Source: Simmondsia chinensis (Eukaryota; Streptophyta; Magnoliopsida; Caryophyllales; Simmondsiaceae). Taken from it: a stretch of 64,000 nt of DNA. Where the stretch lies: assembly GCA_018398585.1 (NCBI GenBank), contig JAGTTD010000015.1, forward strand, positions 1,307,001-1,371,000. Direction: 5' to 3'. This document shows positions 57,801 to 64,000 of the stretch, piece by piece (positions within the stretch are counted from its first letter, which is position 1; every line of letters starts with the position of its first letter). The position numbers were made by a program, and so were the translations under genes. The notes under the pieces were generated by a model. The model saw only the letters and a list, made by a program, of their open reading frames with translations, did not search any database and was not told where the DNA came from.

Positions 57801-60800
57801 TAATGACGGAAGTTTTTCCCTTGATAAAGCAAAATGTTTTCCATTTCGTTGAAGAGAAGTCAATTTCCTTTTACTGAAAGAAACCATTTGGCGTCTTAGT
57901 GGTTGTCGTTGTGAAACTATGCAAAGAAAAAATAGAATTAAGATGGAAAAGGTTTTCCATCAAATCAAATGGAGCTTTAGTTATTTTCTTTGTTTTCTCT
58001 GTAAACATGGGTGGTAGTATCAATAACTCTCGGACTTTTCTTATGCAGTAGTCGAGGCAAAGATGATAGTTTCGCCACAGTTAGAGATCGAAAGGTAAGC
58101 TTTTGTGGGTGTTTCCTTAATGATCTCTCATCATATCATGCGTTTATATATTCACATTAGATGTTAATAGATGCATGTACATGATTGCATAAAGACATTC
58201 ATAGTATAATCTTCTTTTCTTTTTAATGTCCTATCTCAAATTTATGTAGCAGAAACGACGTCCATAACCTTATTTACAAAAACATAGTTTTCTCAGTCTA
58301 AAGCTACATATACCCAGTGACGGATCCACACCAACAGTAATGGAGTTATCGTCCCTGCAGCTTTAATGCAGTTTCTCGAGTGAGTACCATGAAAAATATG
58401 GAAAACGCTTGCTGTAAATTTGCATTCTGATGGAAATTGGAAAGAAAAAGAAAGAGGAAAAATAGGTAGAAATCTTGTGTCCTCTAACTAAGCGACCATT
58501 TGCTAGGCCTAATCAGTCTTGTGCTTATAGAAAATAGAATCTAAAATAATATTATTAATCTGATTTGTCAATTGCATAAATTATAATGATATATGTAGTA
58601 AAGAGAAGCTAGAGTCCTATACAGTAAAGACTCCTAATCTGATACAAACTACTATCCTAATAATTAAAAATCTGATAAGATAATGAGAAAAAAACTATAT
58701 AAATTAAAACCCTGGTAATATGTCACTAATCTATTAACAGCCACCCACTAGTTTGTGGGCCCAACTTAATTTGTGACTAATCTAACGATGTTTCGTTCCC
58801 TATTCTATGCATTAGTGATTAGTTTCTGACCTTAATGATACTCTGGCCTTCGATAAACAATCCTATTCCTGATCTTCTGCGTCTTTGTGATCGATTTGTG
58901 CCTGTTAGGTTAGGATATCAGATGGGGCTTCGATTTACGCGCTTTGTCGATCTTGGTTGAGGAATGGTCTCCCAGAAGATGTTCGGGTACGTCATCCCTT
59001 ATGACACCTTCTGGTTAAGAAGGCATTCTCCTCTAAGAGAAACTTTTCCTTTTAAATCTTTTTCTAGTTTCGAATTTAACACATTTGAGGTTCAGCTCGG
59101 ATGGGACGAGGATGAGACTTAAGGTGGGTCAGGAGGAGTACTAAAGAAGAAAATGTCTCTCTTTCCTTGTGCGGAAGTCAATTTTCCTCTTGTTTGAAAA
59201 CAGTAACAATAGGATGAAAGAGGATTTCCTTTCAATGACAGAGCCTAGGTGTAAATCGTTCTGGATTCATTTAGGGTATGTTTGGTATGATTTTCTGTCT
59301 GTAGTTTTTGATTTTTACAAAATTATAAACCATATTTTGGAAGCGATGTTCTCTTGTTTTTGGTTTTTTTTTGTTTTCTGTTTTTTTTCTTAGTTAAGTA
59401 AAGACTTAAAATAGAAAAACAAAAACAAAAAGTTGTTTTCAAAACCCAAAATTTAATTTATAAAAAACTAAAAATTACAAACAAAAAACAATATCAAACA
59501 AGCCCTTAGTTTACCGACCACATTTTATTTGACATACATACTTATTAATACAATTCTCCATTTCAAATTTCTCCATACATGGATTGTGGCATTTGATTCA
59601 CAATTTTCTTGCAGAAAACAAATTGATGAGTTCTCTCTTTTATTTTTCAATTTGGCAGCCACAATTAGGTGATACTGCAAAATCACTTCCCAGGCCCTCC
59701 GCTATACCTCCTTCAGAATCCTCTTCGCCAAAGAGAAAGGAAACCGATGAAGGCGATGATAAGGAAGACAAGGTTCAGTATCCACAATACTTAAAAGACT
59801 TTTCCTTTGGTGGTTTTTTTCTTTAGTTGGCTTTTTTTTTCCGGTAACTTGGTATTCGGATAACTGTAACTTGCAACGCAAACGAGGGCAGTTGTAAGTT
59901 TGTTGTCAGGGAACTAACGAGAATCTATCCTTTGGACTGCATTGCTGCACTTGTTAAATATAAGAACTAAATTAATACAATTAACAATTAGATCCTGCAC
60001 GGGGTCAAAGCAAGTCCTTAGGGATACCCATTATGTTTATGGGCCCTAGCTTACCTTGTTGTACGTAGGGATACTGTTGTGGGTGGTACGTGTAACCGGG
60101 TATTATTTGAGGTGCACGTAAGATGACGTGGCCACCCTGGTTAAAAAAGGAGAGAGAATATGAATGTCTATTCTCCAGAAACTGTTCTCAGTTGATCCCT
60201 ATTTTGTTCCAATGGTTGGGAGGACGCGGGTTCGAATCCGGCATCCCCCTCCCCATGGCATTATCAATGTAAAAAAAAAAAAAAAAAAAAAAAGAGAAGA
60301 AGAAATCTTCAGAAAGTGTTAGTAGGACGAAGTGCATATCTCATCTTTTGATTTGATTACGTACTCCTTCTCAGGATGAGAAATCTGTTGAAGATTTATC
60401 TTCACAAGAGTTGCTAAAAAGGCATATTAAGCGTGCTAAAAGAGTTCGAGCTCGGTAAGTCCTTCTCCTTTTCATTGAAAATGCATTCCAATATGTCAAA
60501 TTCTTCGGGATTTAGGATTGATCTCATTTATTGGGTTGAGTCCATCGAATCATAACTTACGTTATGTAACGGAGGATGAGCTACCAGTGATGCGAAGTGG
60601 TTTTATGATGGCATTCATGTGTAAACACTATCAAGGGTATAAATCTATGATTATATGATTTTTCATTCAAATTTTGTGAATACGAGTTTCGAATCCAAGA
60701 CCTCATTCTTGAGGGGTGGGTGGCCTAACCATTATACCAAACCCAAGAACTCATAGAATAACAAATGTCAATGCGATGTGTGTGCAGATTAAGAGAAGAG

Positions 60801-60896
60801 AGGATGCAAAGAATAGTAAGGTACAAAAGTAGGCTAGCTCTTCTTCTTCCACCATCAATGGAACAGTCCTGGAACGATGCAGCCCCTGGAACATGA
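54853..60896 (+). CDS. LIN37-like protein, candidate DREAM complex subunit
   Basis: Seven exons: 54853-55335, 57263-57315, 58049-58094, 58909-58986, 59659-59772, 60375-60454, 60788-60896; all GT-AG, phases agree, 320 aa. LIN37 is a core subunit of the DREAM/MuvB complex that represses cell-cycle genes. Seen: a low-complexity N-terminus with Pro runs and a Gln run (residues 1-161), then SIYALCRSWLRN (about 202-213), LPRPSAIPP, an acidic stretch, and a basic helical C-terminus RHIKRAKRVRARLREERMQR...RYKSRLALLLPP. Human LIN37 has the same order: a CRAWMRN motif, Pro-rich linker, then a basic RY-containing tail. Identification rests on these motifs only. The junction of exons 2 and 3 could also be 57313/58052, giving DSSRGK for DSVSRGK. 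Databases often label such proteins proline-rich or hydroxyproline-rich. Confidence 0.72.
55336..57262 (+). other. long first intron of the LIN37-like gene
   Basis: 1,927 bp between exons 1 and 2. No repeat ends or conserved reading frames were recognised. First introns of this size often hold regulatory sequence in plants, but nothing here proves it. Confidence 0.5.
57625..57985. mobile_element. hAT-like MITE in intron 2 of the LIN37-like gene
   Basis: Starts GTCTCTGTTTGGTTCAATG and ends CATCAAATCAAATGGAGC, an inverted style shared with 15172-15487. A further element of the same type (GGGTATGTTTGGTATG to CAAACAAGCCC) lies at 59274-59506 in intron 4. Confidence 0.5.
60190..60293 (+). mobile_element. 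short tRNA-derived SINE in intron 5 of the LIN37-like gene
   Basis: GCGGGTTCGAATCCGGC at 60227-60242 is a near-perfect B box. An A22 tail ends at 60292. ATTCTCCAGAAACTG before and ATCTTCAGAAAGTG after may be a weak target duplication. A tRNA-like A-box/B-box pair on the minus strand at 60685-60750 is another SINE fragment, in intron 6. Confidence 0.6.
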
Positions 60897-61119
60897 CACT
60901 TTTACTTCTCATGATTTTTTCGAGTTTCGGGCGAGTCTTTTGGCGGGATGAACTCCAAACACAAGGGAGAGAACAAGAGTTTGATTGTGTAAAGTACTGT
61001 CTGTAACTCTGTTGTTTGTGGATAATTTGAATGGAAGGTAAGAAGGTGTTTTTCTTGTACATTTTATGCGTCTATGGTGGTTTATGATGGTTAATTCTCC
61101 CTTACTTTAAGTGCAAATT

Positions 61120-61540
61120 CTCACACGAGCTCGAGTTTGAGCTGAGCTCTTATCAAGCTTTTCAACCCTTGTTCAAGCTCGCTTCAATAAAATTTTAGTG
61201 TGTTCGATACTCGGCTCGTTAAGCTTATCAAGCCGAGTCAAGCTCTTTGTCTGGCCCATCAAGCTTAAAATCGAGCCGAGCTTGCTATCGACTTGAGCTC
61301 GCTACCCGGTTGAGCTTTTCAAGTTACTCTCGGGCTATTTTTGAACTGATACCAACTGTTAATGAGCCTTTTACGAGTCCTTATTAAACTAGTCGCGAAC
61401 TTTAACGAGCTGAGCACCCCTTGTTCGAATTCGACTTGATAAGCTGTTGAGCCGTCATAATGAACATAAATGAGCTCTAATCGATTTTGAACATGAGTAG
61501 TTTATTGAACTTTCGATTCGTTTACACGGTAGGCATAAGG
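61120..61540. mobile_element. GAGCTC-rich hAT-like repeat
   Basis: Dense in CGAGCTC, AAGCTCG and TAACGAGC phrases, matching 24014-24460 in reverse order. It follows the 3' UTR of the LIN37-like gene. A shorter relative is at 62520-62740. Confidence 0.5.
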
Positions 61541-61719
61541 AAGGAGTGTTGAATTTTGATTTTGAAATTCTAGAAGTTCTTTGTTTTTGTTTTTTTGTTT
61601 TTTTTCCCAAAAGTTCTAGAAGTTCATTTACAGTGTAACGTGATTGTATGTTTCTGCTGTGGTTGTAAAGAAGTCACCCATAAGTAGATGATTATGTTTG
61701 AGTGGTGACTGACCAGCAA

Positions 61720-61955
61720 AGAGGGCACCAACACACCGTCACCGGATCCTATTAGAACTCCGAAGTTAAGCGTGCTTGGGCGAGAGTAGTACCAGGATGG
61801 TTGACCTCCTGAAAAGTCCTTACCCTCAGGTTGGGGGCACTGGGAAACAGTCTCTCTTCAGGTTGACTCTCTAAAGGGGGAAGGCTGCGTACATCCCCCC
61901 CCCCCCCCCCGGCCCTGTATAGGCGGGAGTCCTTGAGGCACTGGGTATGTTTCTT
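61720..61955 (+). mobile_element. best-preserved 5S-headed SINE, perfect 17-bp TSD
   Basis: TGGTGACTGACCAGCAA at 61703-61719 and 61956-61972. The body runs GAGGGCACCAACACACCG, GGATCCTATTAGAACTCCG, AAGTTAAGCGTGCTTGGGCG, AGAGTAGTACCAGGATGG, TTGACCTCCTG, then GGGGGAAGGCTGCGTACATC, a run of 16 C, and GGCACTGGGTATGTTTC. The 5S part matches plant 5S rRNA over about 100 bases as I recall that sequence, including the internal promoter region. Confidence 0.93.
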
Positions 61956-61972
61956 TGGTGACTGACCAGCAA

Positions 61973-63090
61973 GTTGAGCATCCCGTTGTTTGGACTTGGG
62001 CGTTAGCCTTGTCATAGTTGGTAAAATACAGAATGAGAATTATCAGTATTTCGTATGCTTATATATTTTTTGGCTCTATACGTAAAAATTTTGTTCGAAA
62101 CTTCGTCGGCTTTTTATGATTTTGTTTATATTTATAAGAACTCGTAAAATACCGATAGAGTACAGAGATATATTTCTATGAGTTTGACTTTTGTTTGATG
62201 CTATTGCCTGTAATAGCGATAGCATGAAGTATAATACATAGAAGAAAAAAAAGGTACAAGTCAATTGTGTGGCAGCTAAAGTGACAAAATATAGAATATG
62301 AGTACTTAATTTAGGTATAAATAATGATTATTTTAATTGGTCATTTTTTTTTTTTGGGAAGAATAAAGATATTTGTTATAGAACGTGTATTATATGCTTT
62401 GCATAAAAAGCACATATTTTTTTTCTTGTTATTGGCAATAATACGTAGACTTCCTTTTTAAACGGAAAAATAAGATAGATGTTTAATATGCAAATTATAC
62501 ATGTATTTTACTTACAATGGCCTAGACTTTTGAACATTTACTCAAATTTAGCTCAATAAGATATTAGTTTGATCGATATTTGACTTGACTCGGGTTGATA
62601 GTCTAATTAAGTTGAGTCGAGGTCATTATTGTATTGAGTTTGCTATTGGGTAGAGCTCGCTATCTTGTTGAGCTTGCTATGTTGTTTAACTTGTTGCCAA
62701 GCTAAGCCATTAAGTTACGGTCGAGTCATTACCGAACGGTGGGGAGCATTTCTTTTGTTTGAATTTTTTCGTAAGTTAAAAACAAGGTTTTAGAAATGTC
62801 TTTTTTGGGTTTTTCCTAGCGTGAATGAAACCGAAACAAGAAAGAATCAGTTTCAAACCCTGATTTTTCAGATTTCTTATAAGCAAAACAAAGAGAGAAA
62901 GCATAACCAACCAAACACGCAAAAGCGTAACACATGTCCATCGCTCAATCCCCAACTTGCAATAGGCATCTTGAAGTACAATTCCGACCGAGCACAGGTT
63001 GAATCATTTGCAAACAACCTAAATACACAACAAATGCAAATAGCATAGTACTCTTACTACTACACGGTCTACTGAGATAAGGCCCCAATG
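61973..63090. other. AT-rich intergenic DNA
   Basis: Apart from a GAGCTC-rich hAT-like stretch at 62520-62740 no gene or repeat end is recognisable. Confidence 0.4.
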
Positions 63091-63107
63091 TTGCAATCAT
63101 TCATAAG

Positions 63108-63238
63108 CTTTATCGGATATAGCCTCCCTTTGAGGGTAACACCCAGAAGAGGTAAAGCTGTATACATAACACCACTCATCCCCTGCTCCGACGGGATCTC
63201 TTGTGGCATTGGAACTGTTGTGGTCGTCGTCGCCGCGG
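63108..63238 (+). mobile_element. SINE/RTE-LINE 3' domain only, with 17-bp TSD
   Basis: TTGCAATCATTCATAAG (63091-63107) and TTGCAATGATTCATAAA (63239-63255) flank it. The body has TCGGATATAGCCTCCC, GAGGTAAAGCTGTATAC and GGCATTGGAACTGTTG. The TCGGATATAGC variant matches the RTE LINE at 50461-50925, so this is probably a truncated LINE. Confidence 0.78.
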
Positions 63239-63439
63239 TTGCAATGATTCATAAAGTAGATGAAGTTGTCAGAACGCACGTGCAGAGGACTTAGAGCAGG
63301 TGATTTGAGACAGTCATATGATGACAGTGGCATCTTCTGGTTAGTCATCCAGGGACTGCTCTGAACAACCTTTAGCTCCCTTTTTTTTTTTTTTGGCTCT
63401 ATGAAAAGTCCAATCTTTTATTTCCTTATCAAATATATG

Positions 63440-63650
63440 TTAAATTTCACGAGCTCTTTTTAGGCCCGATCCACGAAGTTGGATCATACAAAATCATATA
63501 TAAGTCCAAGTGAGGTTCCATCCTAAAACCAATTACCAATAGGTGGAGTAACCCACTAAACTTATAAGGTAATCTCTTCTTTCTCACAACTCCAATGTGG
63601 GATTCTAATTACTAGGCTCACATGTGAAGTCTTAACAATATAAAAGACGT
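63440..63650 (+). repeat. dispersed repeat related to the inverted arms
   Basis: CCAATTACCAATAGGTGGAG, TAACCCACTAAACTTATAAG and CTCACAACTCCAATGTGGG match phrases of 90-200 and of 26740-26860. 63650-64000 is AT-rich with no feature recognised. Confidence 0.5.
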
Positions 63651-64000
63651 TATGAGCCGTTGTCTGAAATAACACTAAACAAATTTTTTTAAAAAAAAAT
63701 AGCATCCAAAGGAAATTATTTATCCAAATAGTATCCATGTTATCTTTTGGAATTTTTTTTATTTTTTATTTTTGTTTTCTTGTACTTTTAAAAAAAAACT
63801 AAGTGGAGGTATTTAACGCATAATTTTCAATACACAAATATATGTGCATGCATGTATATTTTATTTTTTAAAATTTATGATATTTTCTTCATTATAATTT
63901 AAATTATTTATTAAATATTTAAATAAAATTAATTTATGAAATTTTTGGAAAAGAAAGTAAATTTTTTTTTTTAAAAAAATAATGATGTAGATGTTATTTG

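Noticed and set aside
60685..60750. tRNA-like sequence as a functional tRNA gene
   Set aside because: A- and B-box-like parts are present but acceptor and anticodon stems do not pair; best read as a SINE head.
17061..61955. 5S-like sequences as real 5S rRNA genes
   Set aside because: They are dispersed, in both orientations, diverged, lack tandem spacing and the 5' end, and are fused to a SINE tail with target duplications.
1..64000. CRISPR array, operon or bacterial gene cluster
   Set aside because: The sequence is plant nuclear DNA; repeats are transposon-derived and genes are split by introns and far apart.

Overview
This is nuclear DNA from a flowering plant, most likely a eudicot. It carries multi-exon genes with GT-AG introns, a terpene synthase with the seven-exon layout of its family, a plant-type P-class PPR gene and a DUF538 gene. 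These are scattered thinly through AT-rich DNA packed with LINEs, SINEs, MITEs, a Helitron and small LTR elements. I cannot name the species.

Layout. 1-9051: an inverted duplication with arms of about 1 kb, holding two nested LINEs; one (5594-8367) is a complete element with ORF1 but no reverse transcriptase. 9060-14450: LINE ends and MITE remnants. 14883-21603: a complete terpene synthase gene of TPS-g type (7 exons, 578 aa predicted), with MITEs, a LINE end and SINEs in its introns. 21600-27500: LINE, hAT-like and LTR remnants. 27536-28717 (minus): an intron-less mitochondrial PPR gene. 28790-39640: dense repeats, including a TRIM (30197-31286), a probable Helitron (31657-35019) full of nested GC-rich repeats, several 5S-headed SINEs with perfect target-site duplications, and a MITE hairpin. 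39832-40122: a small membrane protein gene. 40600-45950: SINE, RTE-LINE, LTR and LINE copies and a poly-C tract. 46166-48367 (minus): a two-exon DUF538 gene whose stop codon is supplied by a SINE. 48500-54720: more SINEs, LINEs and MITEs. 54853-60896: a seven-exon gene for a 320-aa proline-rich protein resembling LIN37 of the DREAM complex. 61100-64000: repeats.

The genes are unrelated single genes, not an operon or cluster. The most interesting system is the mobile-element community. A SINE family with a 5S rRNA-derived head and a conserved 3' domain ending in (GTT)n occurs many times. The same 3' domain forms the end of an RTE-type LINE present here, which makes that LINE the likely mobilising partner. 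Separately, an L1-type family has produced several elements made of ORF1 plus 3' UTR without ORF2, comparable in layout to mammalian half-L1 elements.
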